Origin: Brachypodium distachyon | Taxonomy: Eukaryota; Streptophyta; Magnoliopsida; Poales; Poaceae | Direction: 5' to 3' | Assembly: GCF_000005505.3 (NCBI RefSeq) | Contig: NC_016131.3 | Coordinates: forward strand, 14,405,501 to 14,469,500 | Length of the DNA: 64,000 bases | Part shown: piece after piece, positions 24,317 through 36,630 of the stretch | How the letters are laid out: every line of letters begins with the position of its first letter | Position numbering within the stretch: the first letter of the stretch is position 1 | Notes under the pieces: model-generated | The model's input: the letters and a program-made list of their open reading frames with translations, nothing else | The model's database searches: none | Told to the model about the DNA's origin: nothing | Made by a program: the position numbers and the translations under genes

Positions 24317-27300
24317 CCCCCCGGCGTCTCTTTTTTGGTTGGGCTGGGCCTTCTCTTTCCATGGACACCGAGCGTCCCATTTTTCGCTGGACCAGGTCTT
24401 CTCTTTTCACTGGACTGGGCCTTTGGACTGCGTTAGCCATTAGGCATCCAATGTTTTGCATCCACTCAAAAACAATCCTCATTTTCCTTGCTTTTTATGC
24501 TTATGCAAAACCCTGCTCTATTTTTTTTTGAAGAAAAAACCCTGCTTTGATGCTTTCCCCAGTTATTAGCACTCAGGCAGAAGTACTTAACATCATCCAG
24601 AAGTACCATTTCCCACACTATTAAAAGCACTTCCAAGAGTAAAAATTAGCGCTGTGCGTGCCTATGCCATGAGAATGAACAGACATGCGCGCATGAGCAT
24701 GACGTGAATCAAAGCCTGAAAGATTTTCTTTTCCCCGTAATGGTTAGGTTCGATCAGGTCAGGCATGGCTGTTCGAAATCCCTTTCAGGACGTATAACGC
24801 ACGCTTTGCCGCCGCCGGCCGGCCGCCGTCGCCGTCACGAAGGCGGTTCACGTTGTTTGCATGGGACCGAAAATTAACCTGCCGTGCCGCCGCCGTACTG
24901 GCCACGGTCGTTGTGGCAAGAGGGTGTCCAGGTTCAACGTACTCGACTGTTTTTGTTGTTCCAAGCAGTGCCGCTTGAGTTTTGAGGGGTTCCGTTCCGT
25001 GGCAGAAACGAGAAACGGATATTCTCGTTGGGTTCGGCAGATTCTTTGAAAACAATTAATGGATGCCGGTGCAAATCTTAGAGATGATGACTGGTAACTG
25101 GTGAGTCCGGATGGAGAAACAAAACTGGAAATGGTAAGTTCAGTAAAACCATAACCATTTGGTCCAGTACTCTGCCAAAGCAGCATTGCTGGAGTTTCTA
25201 GACGTTTAGCCATGGGTTTTTTTTTCTGAAGAAGTCGTCAGCACGACCTGCATGCATGTTGTTCCAATCTCAGGGTCATAAGCAGCCTCGCAAGAAGAAA
25301 CCAGAGGCGCTTCGTCACGCCACGATCGAACACCTTTTGCAACACGTACTGCATATGCCATGCCGCAGGCATACATTATCATTTTGTTCAGTCAACCGCT
25401 ACACCAGACTCGAGAAATATCGTGCTATAATCTTTACCTCTCCGAGCACCGAGAGCCACCACGTCCCTTTGAGAGGGGACAAATTTACCATTACATGGAG
25501 CCACACCCATCTGTGTATCTTTGCTTACACTGAGACACATTTCACGAGCCAAACCCTGACGTAGGCTCACCAAACTTTACCAAAAAAACATGATCATATA
25601 TAATGATTTCGAGCCCGACTCATTTCAATCAATCAAGATATTATGTACGAACAACCATACGATGCTCTTGCCTAATGCCTACGCGTGTCCCGTCCACGTC
25701 ATATATCCAACTAACCATAGTCTCCAATTTCTCCACCACGGAGTGACCAGTGACCAGTGACCACAGTAGTACAGTACGTATTGGGGCAGTGTACCAACCG
25801 GCCGGTGATAGAAGGATCGGTGAATGCATCCTGTGCTTCAGCTCCACGCCACACAGCCACGTACTAGTCCTACTCATCTAGAGCAGCCAGTACAGCCTTC
25901 GATTCCCAGCCCTACGTACACAGCGTGCTACAGTACACTCCTGCCCCCACAGCCACCAGATTATATCTACCTATCGATCCATCGGTCGGTGTCCATGTGT
26001 CCAGCTTATATCGTTTTCAGATCAAAGCAGAAGGGCCTACGAGAGCTCAGAGAGGCTGTGACACGCGAATCACGGCGAGCGGTCCTGGATTAAACCCCCG
26101 TTAAAATAAACCGCACATCATACATCAACGTAAAGCAAAAGCAGAATCGTATAGTAGTACGGGCGACCGCGACGCGTCCGGGGTCAGAAGCACACATGCA
26201 TGCGCCGGTCGGTGCGGGGCACTGTACGAGAACAAGGCCACCTTTGTCGACACCTAAACGGTTGGACGTGTCCAACGAACGACGGGCAGGACGCGTTGTG
26301 GACGAACGTGTCCTGGTTCTGGATTAATTGTGTGTGCATCGTCGTAATTACCCACCGTCAATTGGTTGGAATTATGTACGCATTGTCCTGGTCCTTGACT
26401 CGCATAAATGTGGTCGAGCGGAGGAAACTTCCACGCAAAGCTGCTGCTGCTCTTTGCCTGCAACTGCATGCACGATCGAGTCGGGCAGCCGACCTCTGAA
26501 TTAACCTAACTTTGGAAACCTCTTCTTCTTCTTCTCCTCTTTGGGCGGCGGCGCATTTCCCGATCCAAGGATATCCGGTCTGCAACGGCGACGACCGGCG
26601 AAGTTTTTTTTCTTCTTCTTCTACTTCTGTTGTTGTTGTTGTTTGTACGTGCATGCGGGGATAGAAAATTTGTGTCCTAGCCGGCCACCGTGAGAAAATG
26701 GAATGGGGATCTTTTTACTAGACGCGCTCGCAGGGCGCTGTCAAAAACGTTGCTAACACGGCTGTTATGTTCTACGCGGTAAGTAGGAAATGTTTACACG
26801 GTTGACGTCGTAAGGCGGCGCCGGGATTGTTTATTTTTAAGGTGGTGTGCTTCACATTTTCAGACGACGGATGCCGGCCTGCCAGTGCCGTGCGGGCACG
26901 CTGTTATCGAAGCTTTACCTTAACCAACGGCCGTGCACCCTCTCCGTTACATAATTTTTATCAAAATATTATATGTATCTAGATTTTTTTTAAAATAGAT
27001 ACATTTATTTTTGATCAAATTTAAGACAAGAATTAAGAGGAAGCAGCACGCGACGCAGGTGCCCGGTGCTCTGCAGCACCGTAGATCATGATATGATTGC
27101 GCCCTTTTTCAGTGAGCATTTTCATCGAAACAGCGACCCCCTTTCTCAAATTGGAATGGTACGTCTAGTTAGGCCGTGATGTCTTCGGTTTGACGCGCCC
27201 GTGTGAACCTGTTAATACTTCCCGGGATACTTATTTAACTGCACAACCTTTTACCGACTGTCGGACAAGTCCGCCTTTCTCCACGCCAAAACAGTTGGAC

Positions 27301-28739
27301 GTGCCTGACGGGCAATCAACCACCGTCATACAAGAGCTGGAACCGCGCTCTGGATTGTCGTTCGATCTCCGAATCCCAGGATTAATTGGATCGATCGATC
27401 GATCGAAGCGGAACGACCGAAGGAAGCTTCCGATCGAGCAATTAAACACACAAGCTGCAAGGTAGTTGAAAATTAGGAAATTGCGCCACCAGAAAAGACA
27501 CACGTATCGTATAAGCCGGTCGATACGTCGATCGATGTAACATGTTAAGATTTTTCCGTGGCAACAACAGAGACTACCGGCGCGTGCGTTTGTTACCAAT
27601 TTTCCATGGCAGCAAAACTCCAAATCTCTGTTTTCGCACGTAGATAAAAAAAAAAGGGCTCCAGGCCGTGCCCAAGGGGCACAGGCTGCACGTGCGACGC
27701 GGTGCATGGTACAAAAATCTCTCCAGTGAGCTCCCACTGATCACTTTCAGTGCCTATAAGAGGGAAAACGACATATATGCTTAGATTGATGGTCTAATTG
27801 GGCCGTGACGCATTTGGTTTTTGACGCAACCGTGTGAACTAATAACGCTTTCCACCTAATTTACCCGTGAAACGGACGGCTGATTCCGCCGTTCCCGGCC
27901 CCTTTGCTGTCATGTTCCAGAAGATACAGGGCAGCTGCATGGTTCCATGGCGTGGTGCGGTACACTGGTCAATGAAATCGTAGAAAAATGGTGGATATTT
28001 CCTGAGGTCGAGAGAGCCCGAGAATAAATTTAAATTAATTACCGGCTGAATAATTCGGGGTGTGATGATGTAACGTCGGCGGAAAGGAACAGCCACGGGA
28101 AATCGATGAGAAATTATTTGCCGCATTAATTCCTCGCCGAGAAAGAAAAAAACCAAGCTAAATTACAAAACTCTTTCTTGTCAAAATGCTCGATCGAGTA
28201 CGTACGTTTCTAGTGTATATACACAGCCGGCGCGTGCATTTTACTTAACTTGCCGTATTGGCACGACAAAGAGCTAGCTAGAGTCTGCACACGGCAAACG
28301 CGCGTGCATTCCAGAGCTCGTACGCGTGCATACACCTCTCGTTCTGACTGACTTATACAACTTGTTGCCAGCAACGTGCCGGCTGGGAAGAACAACTGGA
28401 GTGTAGTATCATTTTGATAAGCATGTTCAACTCTCATCAACGACGACAACTGTGTAAGCTTACTAGTAGCTTGTACCTAATGATCAAACAAAGGCAACCA
28501 ACAGTCTAATTGGACCAAACTCCAGCTGGTTCGGAACCGGAAGCTAATAAGCTCTGCTTGCATGCCGGTGCCACTTGCCAATCTGGACTACGAATCTACG
28601 ATACGACGCCCAATACTTGCCCCAATTGGACTCGCAGACTTAGTTTATTTTATATCTGTTGGAGAGGAGCAAATTATTGAATAACGCATCTCACGTGAAT
28701 ACATAACTTTCATGGTTGACTGCCCCGTGTTTCACGTCG
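24317..28739. other. Gene-poor intergenic region
   Basis: I see no supported gene. Content includes a degenerate Stowaway-like remnant near 26935-27030, TTC/TTG microsatellite runs near 26520-26545 and 26607-26642, and two related segments (27175-27245 and 27795-27860) sharing the grouping GGCCGTGA, TTTGACGC and CGTGTGAAC. Short open frames show no domain features. Confidence 0.5.
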
Positions 28740-29620
28740 ATGAATCCCGCGCGAAACTATTTCACAAGAACAACCCTTTTGCTCAGCGTCCGGCACCAAG
28801 GCGTTATAGTAACTAGCAATGCGTCACATCTTTTGGAGCTATGACCCTGTCAGCGTGAGCAGGCCTGGTCAGCGTGGCCAGCCCAAGCCCCACACGTGGT
28901 CATTTAACGTCTAAGGACAGGGCGCTATACATCAGAGCATAGCGTCTGTGTGTAAGGCCTTACGCCCCGTACTACGCCTAACTTTTTGCATGAATACCAA
29001 ATAGAACTGGGACGCTTATTTTTATACTGCACGCCTCGCCTCCCTGCCCTTTACTGCATGCAAGCCTTCCAAACGCCCTTCCAAACGCCCTATCCAAACG
29101 ACCTGCAGCATGCTAGCATGATCAGCTGGCTGCAATAAGCGGAGAGAAAGCATGATTGGAAAGCACACACTACAACGAAGGAGGCATGGAGTAGACAAAA
29201 GGCAGGGTCGCGGGGGCAAAGCAATTTCTCCAAAAATGTTTAGCACCCGCGTTATGCGGCCCCGTACATGAACGGAAGGCTTGCATGCAGTAGATGTGAG
29301 AGAGGTGAGACATGCAGTACATCAGGGGCAAAATAGTGTAGAAATAAGCATACTCGTCCCATCTCTCTCTGGTATTTATGCAAAAAATTAGGCCCAGTGC
29401 AGGGTAACGCCTTACACACAGACGCTATGCATCAGTACACATCGCCCTTCTCTTAGAAGTTAAATGACCACGTGTGGGGCCTGGGGTGGCCCCGTTTGGC
29501 CGCGCTGCCAGGTGTATAGCGCTTAAGGAAGTGGCGTTGAGCTATATATGATAACGCCTCGGTGTCGGGCGGTAAACAAAAAAGTTATCCCTGTGAAATA
29601 GTTTCGTGTGGGGTTCATCT
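28740..29620. repeat. Large foldback (inverted repeat) element
   Basis: A left arm at about 28740-29070 is the inverted copy of a right arm at about 29274-29620. Anchors include gcgaaactatttcac (28752) against gtgaaatagtttcg (29593), cacacgtggtcatttaac on the left against its complement near 29467, and actgcatgcaagccttcc (29053) against its complement (29274). Arms are imperfect, with a spacer of about 200 bp. It has no coding capacity, and is consistent with a non-autonomous DNA transposon or foldback element. Confidence 0.8.
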
Positions 29621-29813
29621 GACGAAATAGTTTGACCACGAGGTCTGTTTTGTCGAAATCGACCTGTTTCACTTTCATAGCACATACAGGCTACAACATA
29701 GCTTCAGGCAAAAGAATACTCCAATGCTACTCGTGGCATGTATTTACTGGTTCGAGATGAAGTACATAAAATGGAAAACAAAAGCTTTGTGGATAATATG
29801 CCATTAAATATAT

Positions 29814-30163
29814 TGTACCGTGCATTGCACCATACGTACATGTACCATGTACGTACTCCTACATACTCCCTCCGTTCCTTGAAGAATGGCATATTATCTT
29901 TCATTAAGACAAAACGTTGATCATAAATTACTACGTATATCAAGATGTGTTTTATATGACATAAAATTAGTATCGTAAGATTCGTTATAAAAACTACTTC
30001 ATGATACTTGTGGTTACATATAAATCACACTTTAATATAATAATTTATGGTCAAAGTTTTATCTTAATGAAAACTAATATGATATTCTTTAACGAACGGA
30101 GGGACTATGTAGGAGTAAGTACATAGCACGGTACATGCAGCGTATGGTGCAATGCACGGTACA
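29814..30163. repeat. Palindromic repeat split by a MITE
   Basis: The 50-nt left arm (29814-29863, tgtaccgtgcattgcaccat...) and the 56-nt right arm (30108-30163) are inverted copies. A Stowaway element sits exactly at their junction. Without the MITE the arms would form a near-perfect hairpin of about 50 bp. Confidence 0.8.
29866..30105. mobile_element. Stowaway MITE inside a palindrome
   Basis: The inverted ends are CTCCCTCCGTTCCTTGAAGA and the complement of TCTTTAACGAACGGAGGGAC, flanked by TA (29864-29865, 30106-30107). The 240-bp AT-rich interior has no open frame. Confidence 0.88.
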
Positions 30164-30642
30164 TACATGTATCGTAGCCGCATTATTGGCTCTCCGGCTA
30201 GCTAAAAGTAGGTATAGGAGTAGGGAACGTGTAGTCGATTTCTCGCAGTTAGTGCTGCTATCTTGAGAACTTTGCTTAAAGCAAGAGAATGATATCACAT
30301 ACGAAGAAAGCAATTAATAAGAGTAGAAATCTTTGGTTCGAAGGCAACGGGAGCGACTCCGACGTACGAGTCGACGTTGATGCCCTGCTCCCGGCTCTCC
30401 ACGAGCTTCCCATTTTTCGTGTTTTTGGGTGCGGCGAGCGGCTCACGCTGGGTACCCACCGGATGGATCTCTGCTTGTTTGTCCGGGGGACTGTTCATGG
30501 CCCTCCGATGCCCATACGGCATATCCACAGTAAGATCCTGAAAACGTCATCTCGTTTATATATGCATATATGGATGTGGCTTCAGAAAGGTTTGTTTCTA
30601 TTTTCCTTGTTTAGATATATCATTGCTTATCGATATCTAAAA

Positions 30643-31238
30643 GAAAGATATTGTTCTTTATGTGGACAGATACAGAGTTTGGTGTGCATGCCAGTCCGTA
30701 AGCCACCGGGTTTCGATGCTGGAAAGTAGTGTGTTTTTTCAAGCAAAGAAAACGTTTATTAAATGTTTTATTTTCCACCTTTGGTTTCTTTGGTTACTTG
30801 TATGAGATATATGGCGTTCCAATTGTTCTCAACATTCAACCACGAGAAACATCAAACATGTCCCTTTTAACAGCTACTACTGCTATCAGCACCGTCATAG
30901 GTTTCGCCTTCAAAAATGGGGAATATATGCACGCATTGTTTCTCAATCTTGCAAATATCTAATCATAAGATCATGAAAATAAAATGCGAACCACACAGCC
31001 ACAAGTCCCCAACCACGTGAATGGACACAACACACACGTAGTCTTAACATTGAAAGTTAGTGAAATCTCACAGCTATGAATTAATTCTTCCACGGCCACT
31101 AATAACCTTAACATTGAAACTTGACCGTCCAAAACACACCCCATCTTCAATTCAAACAGCAACAGCAGCAGTACAGCACACGCTAGTACTACAGCTAGTC
31201 AACAACCACCGTACGTGCAACGAAAACGTACCAAGCAA
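30643..31238. repeat. Tandem duplication, unit A
   Basis: It aligns with 31289-31838 through shared blocks in the same order: agaaagatattgtt, gatacagagtttggtgt, gcattgtttct, aaatatctaatca, caaacagcaacagc and ccaccgtacgtgca. The units are strongly diverged, so the duplication is old. Neither unit has a supported coding region. Confidence 0.75.
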
Positions 31239-31288
31239 CCGAAAATCCTTTGAAAAATAAAAATCTTTGACAAGAAAATATGTTAATA

Positions 31289-31838
31289 GAAAGATATTGT
31301 TATTTATGTGGAGAGATACAGAGTTTGGTGTCGCGCCAGGTTTTGAAGCTGGAAAGTGTTTTTGCCACCAAGCAAGAAAACTTGAATTAAATGTTTTTTT
31401 GCTCTTACACATATGTTTCTTACTTGTGTGGTAACATAGCGTTTGCTTGTTCCAAACTTGCAACAATAGGAGAAATTAATATATCCCCTATTAACAGCTG
31501 CTCCACAGTACATGCATTGTTTCTAATTATTGGAAATATCTAATCACATGACCCTGAATCAAATGCGTAACACAAGTCGCCAGCACATGCCATGGACACA
31601 AAAGAAGCACACATTGTCACCTTGTTCTCTTTGAAAGGTACGCATGATCATCACCCTTGGAAGTTAAAAACCTCATAACTATAAATTCCTTCTGAGCCAC
31701 CAATAACCAGAGTTGTAAGCCGTCCAAACACCTTCGCCTTTAAACTCAAACAGCAACAGCTAGCACACGCTTCTAGTTGCAGCACTAATTAATCAACCAC
31801 CGTACGTGCATCCATCCATCCAGACCGTACCATGCAGC
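31289..31838. repeat. Tandem duplication, unit B
   Basis: This is the second copy of the block at 30643-31238. It ends about 250 bp upstream of the TATA box of the CIPK gene, so it may form part of that gene's upstream region. Confidence 0.75.
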
Positions 31839-32089
31839 AAAATACGTCCAGGAGTATCTCTTAATCTGGATAATAAATGTAAACAATAATGTAGTAACAA
31901 TCAGGGATCCTGCTCAGCCGATTACAGGAAACTTCCCTGCTGCCACGCCAACAGCAGCTGTTCATGCTGCAATAGAACGGTCCCACCTGTCATAACCCGC
32001 TTTCCTAATCGGGACCCGGCCCCACCTGTCATCGTCGCTTTCCTAACTGAGAGTCTGAGAGCCGGGCCCGCTTCTTCCCCAGAGACTCG

Positions 32090-32097
32090 CATAAATA
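32090..32097 (+). promoter_or_regulatory. TATA box of CIPK (plus-strand gene)
   Basis: The sequence CATAAATA lies about 205 bp before the ATG at 32301, in a suitable core-promoter position. Confidence 0.55.
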
Positions 32098-32300
32098 CCG
32101 ACCCGTGAGTGCACAGCGGAGGGATCGTCTTCAACCAAACTCCAACTCGAACTCCAAACAACAGCACAGCGCAGAAACCGAGAGCAAAGAAAAGTCTCCG
32201 CCTTTTTCGTCTTCGTCCTGTCCGCGGCGGAGAAAATTACTCCCCCACAGTCGCGACCGAGCACTACGACGGCGCCGGCCGAGCAGACGCCGCCGCCGCG

Positions 32301-33635
32301 ATGCCGCCCGCCGCCAGCCCCGTCCCACCCTCCGCGGCGGCGGCAGCCCCAGCAGCAGACGACTCCTCCGCCGCCAACGCCGTCGTCGTCCTCGGCGGCA
32401 GGTACGAGCTCGGCGCCATGCTGGGCCGCGGGGCCTCGGCGAAGGTGTACCAGGCCCGCGACCTCGTCAATGGCGGCGACGTCGCCATTAAGTCGTTCCC
32501 GAACCCGGGCTCCGGCGGCGGCGGCGCCATCGAGCGCGAGGCGGCGATCCTCCGGCGGCTGCGGCACCGGCACGTGGTGCGGCTCCACGAGATCCTCGGC
32601 ACCCGGAAGAAGGTCCACTTCGTCCTTGACCTGGCCTCCGGCGGCGAGCTCTTCTCCCTCGTGGACGCCTCCGGCCGCATGGCGGAGCCCCTGGCCAGGC
32701 GCTACTTCCAGCAGCTGATCTCCGCCGTCCGCTACTGCCACTCCCGGGGCGTCTTCCACCGCGACATCAAGCCCGAGAACCTCCTCCTCGACGCCAATGG
32801 CAGCCTCAAGGTCGCCGACTTCGGCCTCGGCACAATAATCTCCCCCAATCACTCCAATCCCCCCCAACAACAACAACACACGCTGTGCGGCACCCCGGCG
32901 TACGTGGCGCCGGAGATCCTGGCGAAGCAAGGGTACGACCCGGCCAAGGTGGACCTCTGGTCCTGCGGCGTGGTGCTCTTCGTGCTCGCCGCCGGCTACC
33001 TGCCCTTCAACGACGCCAGCCTCGTCAACATGTACCGCAAGATCTACGCGGGCCGGTTCCGGTGCCCGCCGTGGTTCTCGCGGGAGCTCCGCGACCTGCT
33101 CCGCAGAATCCTCGACCCGAACCCGGCCACCCGGGTCAGCGCCGACGGGATCCTGTCCCACCCCTGGTTCCGCGGCGGGGCTAGCGAGGGCGAGCTCGCG
33201 GATCTGATGCGGGACGAAGACGAGGAAGAAGAGTTCAAGGAAGAGGAAGACATGATGGGCCGGGAGATGACGGCGTTCGACATCCTGGGCTTCTCGCCGG
33301 GGTCGGATTTGTCGGGGATGTTCGGGGCCGGGCCGGGCCGGGAGAGGGTGTTCGTGGGCGAGCCCGCGGCGAAGGTGATGGGACGGGTGGAGGAGGTTGG
33401 GAGGAAGGCGGGGTTCCAAGTGAGGAAGAAGGAAGGGAAGGCTGGCAATGGCGGCGGCGGTGGGGTGGTGTTCGTGGAGTCCGGTAATGGCGGCGTTGTG
33501 GCGAAGGTGATAGTGTTTAGGATTGCGGAGGAGGTGTCCGTGGTGGAGGTGGCTAAAGGCCATGGCGATGAGGCCGCGAGGTTCTGGAAGGAGTGGCTCG
33601 AGCCGGCCATGAAGGCCCCGGCGGCAGCGCTCTGA
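32301..33635 (+). CDS. CBL-interacting protein kinase (CIPK), intronless
   Basis: The 444-residue protein starts at the ATG at 32301; the open frame extends further 5' but as probable leader. An Ala/Pro-rich head precedes the kinase domain (about 33-290): Gly loop LGRGASAKV (41-49), Lys64 in VAIK, HRDIKPEN (153-160), DFG (173-175) and [10 protein letters not shown]. The activation segment has a Pro/Gln-rich PPQQQQ insert. The regulatory tail has an acidic linker and the CBL-binding NAF motif as MTAFDILGFSPGSDLSGMF (323-341), with Thr in place of the usual Asn. CIPKs are activated by calcium-bound CBLs and phosphorylate ion transporters. The lack of introns matches the intron-poor CIPK clade. 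I do not assign a number. Confidence 0.93.
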   Translation: MPPAASPVPPSAAAAAPAADDSSAANAVVVLGGRYELGAMLGRGASAKVYQARDLVNGGDVAIKSFPNPGSGGGGAIEREAAILRRLRHRHVVRLHEILGTRKKVHFVLDLASGGELFSLVDASGRMAEPLARRYFQQLISAVRYCHSRGVFHRDIKPENLLLDANGSLKVADFGLGTIISPNHSNPPQQQQHTLCGTPAYVAPEILAKQGYDPAKVDLWSCGVVLFVLAAGYLPFNDASLVNMYRKIYAGRFRCPPWFSRELRDLLRRILDPNPATRVSADGILSHPWFRGGASEGELADLMRDEDEEEEFKEEEDMMGREMTAFDILGFSPGSDLSGMFGAGPGRERVFVGEPAAKVMGRVEEVGRKAGFQVRKKEGKAGNGGGGGVVFVESGNGGVVAKVIVFRIAEEVSVVEVAKGHGDEAARFWKEWLEPAMKAPAAAL

Positions 33636-35445
33636 TGAGAGAGCTGCCGCCGAGGGGTGAGCCGGGCACGGCGCGTGCGTTGCGTCGCGTTGCGTTGCGT
33701 GCTTCTAAAATTGAGAGAGAAAAAGATGATTGTTTTTGGTTCAGTGTTGGTTGGAACTTGGCAGTGTGATGAACTGATGACGCTGCTGATTTGGGTTCTT
33801 TCGCGTTTTCTCTTGTTCTGGCCCGTGTTAATGTGACTGCCACATTGACTGATGATGCCAGCACCTCGGGCTACCTGTACAAATGCATCATTTATGATGA
33901 TGCGAAGAAATCCATTGCCAACTGGAGACCACAAAAAAAAAATCGTCGTCGTCAGCTGAAACGCAGATTTTAGTTCCCCTTTTTTTTGCCGGGGCCTACG
34001 CGCCGGAGTCAACCATAGTGTCTGTCGGAGCTTAAGCAAGATCGACTCGATATGATTTTCTACTCCAGCGTACAGTATCGATGTTTTGGACGCGTCGCCA
34101 GCGGAGTTTTACGGGGCCGGCCAACCATGGAATACTCATACGGATCCTTCCGTATCCCTTGTACAGTTCCGTCCCTAGCATATGGCACGGCACGGCGGCT
34201 CTCTCCCAACGGGCCACCGGCCACCTAACGTTATTTTGTCGTTGCCTTGTCTTCTCCGTCATATCATACGCCGGTGGGTGATAACCATGGCAAGCAGCAC
34301 GGTGCCGCGTAGTCTGTGTGCATATAGGCGAGCTGCGAGATCTGATCTGATCTGAACACTGGATGGATGCACCAAACCTCTGGATTATGATAGCACCGGT
34401 GGCCTACCAAGATAAGGAGTAGGGGGTCGATCGATCACTCCTCATTTTCCGTTTGGTCCGTCCTACAGGCCGCTGATACCCATCAGACCCATGCTGAGAT
34501 CTTCTCACCGATTGACTGACGCCATGTGCTCCGGTCGTCCTTGGTGGTCCAAATTCCCAAATCCTGTCAATCTAAACCACCTAGAAAGAATGAAAAAGAA
34601 AAAGAAAGAAGAAGCTTGGCTCTGCTGAGCCGTGACGCGGCTCAGGAGTCAGGACCGGCAAGCCAACGCCGCCTTCGTTGCCATTGTTTCCATGGCTCCG
34701 GTGCCGTCGGGACAAGCGCAAGAGTACTGTACTACTACGTGTTTGGTGCCGTGCACGCTGGTGTCTCGAACCGCGACGGCGAGCGGATAACCGTGGCAAT
34801 CGGTCAGAAAAACAGGCGAATCGGCTGCTACAACCCTTTTGGAACACTGCATTTTCCCGGCGGATTTCACCCACAGGAATGCACAGGATGATGGGACACG
34901 ACGAGACGGGCGCGATGCTAACCTGGGTCGATGGGTCTGTTTGCGTGGAAAAAGGGGCCGAGGACACCCATTTGGAACGGACCCCCAAGTTGCTACGTCT
35001 TCGACACATGTTCCGTGCACAGGCAAGTTCTATCCCCCCCCAACAACTGCCTGTACAGGAATAACTGAACACACTCTGTGAATCACCAGAATCCAAAAAC
35101 TGACGTCCCAGTCGACCACAAATACCATCCCCAGGATTTATTTAAATCGTCCTCGAAGTGGACAGAAAGTGATCCTGCGTGCACCACAACGAAGGAATGC
35201 GACCGGCCTGTTCCAGACAAAAATCCAAAAACACAACAATACAACCAAAATCAGAAGAAAAACATGTTACACAGAACTAGCTAGTGGTTCTCAGGCCGGC
35301 CATCGATTAGCCACTGACACAAACATAGGACAGAGATAAAACTTGGACTTACCGGTCTTTATATTTACAGTTAGTTGCTGGCCACAAGATCTTCATCTGT
35401 GCGGTGGCGGTGTCCTCTGTGGCAGCATTATTGCTGTACTGTAAT

Positions 35446-35655
35446 CGTATAGCGCTGTGTCCTTATCAATCGGCCACCTCACGTCTCATAATTGGGCGTG
35501 AAATGACGACCGCTCGAGACATTGCTCGCTTCCCTTTTTTACTCAATCATTGCAACGTGCACCCACATGCTCCAACAGTACAATGATTAGAAGAAGAAGA
35601 AGCGAATTGAACCCACTGATCGAGTGATGGATGATAGTGCTGACGAACTTGCAAG
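35446..35655. repeat. Dispersed duplication, copy 1
   Basis: It shares tatagcgctgt(g/c)tccttatcaatc, ccacctcac, actcaat(c/t)attgcaacgtgca and tgctgacgaacttg in the same order with 36413-36630. No coding potential is seen. Confidence 0.7.
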
Positions 35656-35732
35656 AGTGGGGGTTTGTGTTATTTTGGATCTTCTTCTTGGGTGTGAGTA
35701 GTTCTCTTCTTCTTTTTAGCCGTTGTGATGTA

Positions 35733-35969
35733 CTCCCTCTATTTCACAAAAAATGACACGCACGCACTTCAAGATTTTGTTTTGACCGACAATTAGACTA
35801 ATGATTTGAGGCTTATGTGTTACAAAAATTATATCATTGGATTCGTATTTCAAAAACCTTTCCAACGATATAAAATTTGTAACATATAATCTACATACAA
35901 TTGGTCTAATCATTGGTCAAAGTTCGATCTCGAAAAACGTGGGCGCCATTCTTTGTGAAATGGAGGGAG
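35733..35969. mobile_element. Stowaway MITE
   Basis: The left end is TA-CTCCCTCTATTTCACAAA and the right end is the inverse, TTTGTGAAATGGAGGGAG. The right TA duplication is altered. The interior is AT-rich and non-coding. Confidence 0.8.
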
Positions 35970-36412
35970 GAACTCATCAGTCACCGTTGTTTCATGTCAT
36001 GACTGGCCACGGAGGAAAATATGTATGTACGGTAGCTTGTGTTCTGAAGAGGAGCTTGTGTTTTTTAGATGAAAAGAAAGCTGGTCTGTGAAGTAACAAC
36101 AGACTGATCTTGAGTTGTCTGTACACGACTTCGATGTGTATATAATACGAGTTGATTGGCCCTGCTGACATCCAAGATGCGAACAGAACAGTTTACTACT
36201 GAAAGGGAAAATCCAACTAACTTAGACAGGCTTCTAGACTGCATCCAAGGAAGAAGAAGAAGAACTGAATAACGTCGTTAGTGAAATGTGCAAAATATGG
36301 TGTATAATCCTAACAAATCTTGCTCTCTGTCAGTGATAAGAAAAGGGCACCAGTTCATAGTCATACTCAGCCAAAAATTGACATTTTCTTCTGAACCCCA
36401 GCTCCAAATGTA

Positions 36413-36630
36413 TCATATAGCGCTGTCTCCTTATCAATCAACGTGCCACCTCACCTCTCGTGAAATGATCTTGGACATTTTCTACTGAACCCCAGCTCCA
36501 TTCGAGCCATATACTGCCCTGCTTTCAAGTTTCAACCCTCCTCATTACTCCGTACCAATTTCTTACTCAATTATTGCAACGTGCATCCACATTCCCATCA
36601 GGTGATGCTGCTGCTGACGAACTTGGATTG
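36413..36630. repeat. Dispersed duplication, copy 2
   Basis: This is the diverged second copy of 35446-35655, with extra sequence between shared blocks. Confidence 0.7.

Noticed and set aside
26935..27030. Stowaway-like sequence with ctctccgttacataatt and atctag core
   Set aside because: Only one end is recognisable, so I list it as a degenerate remnant, not as an element.
30289..30729. 146-codon plus-strand frame
   Set aside because: No recognised domain, and the frame enters the duplicated non-coding unit; not enough to call a gene.
32043..33563. 506-codon frame antisense to the first CIPK
   Set aside because: Long antisense frames are common over GC-rich grass genes; the sense strand has full kinase motifs.
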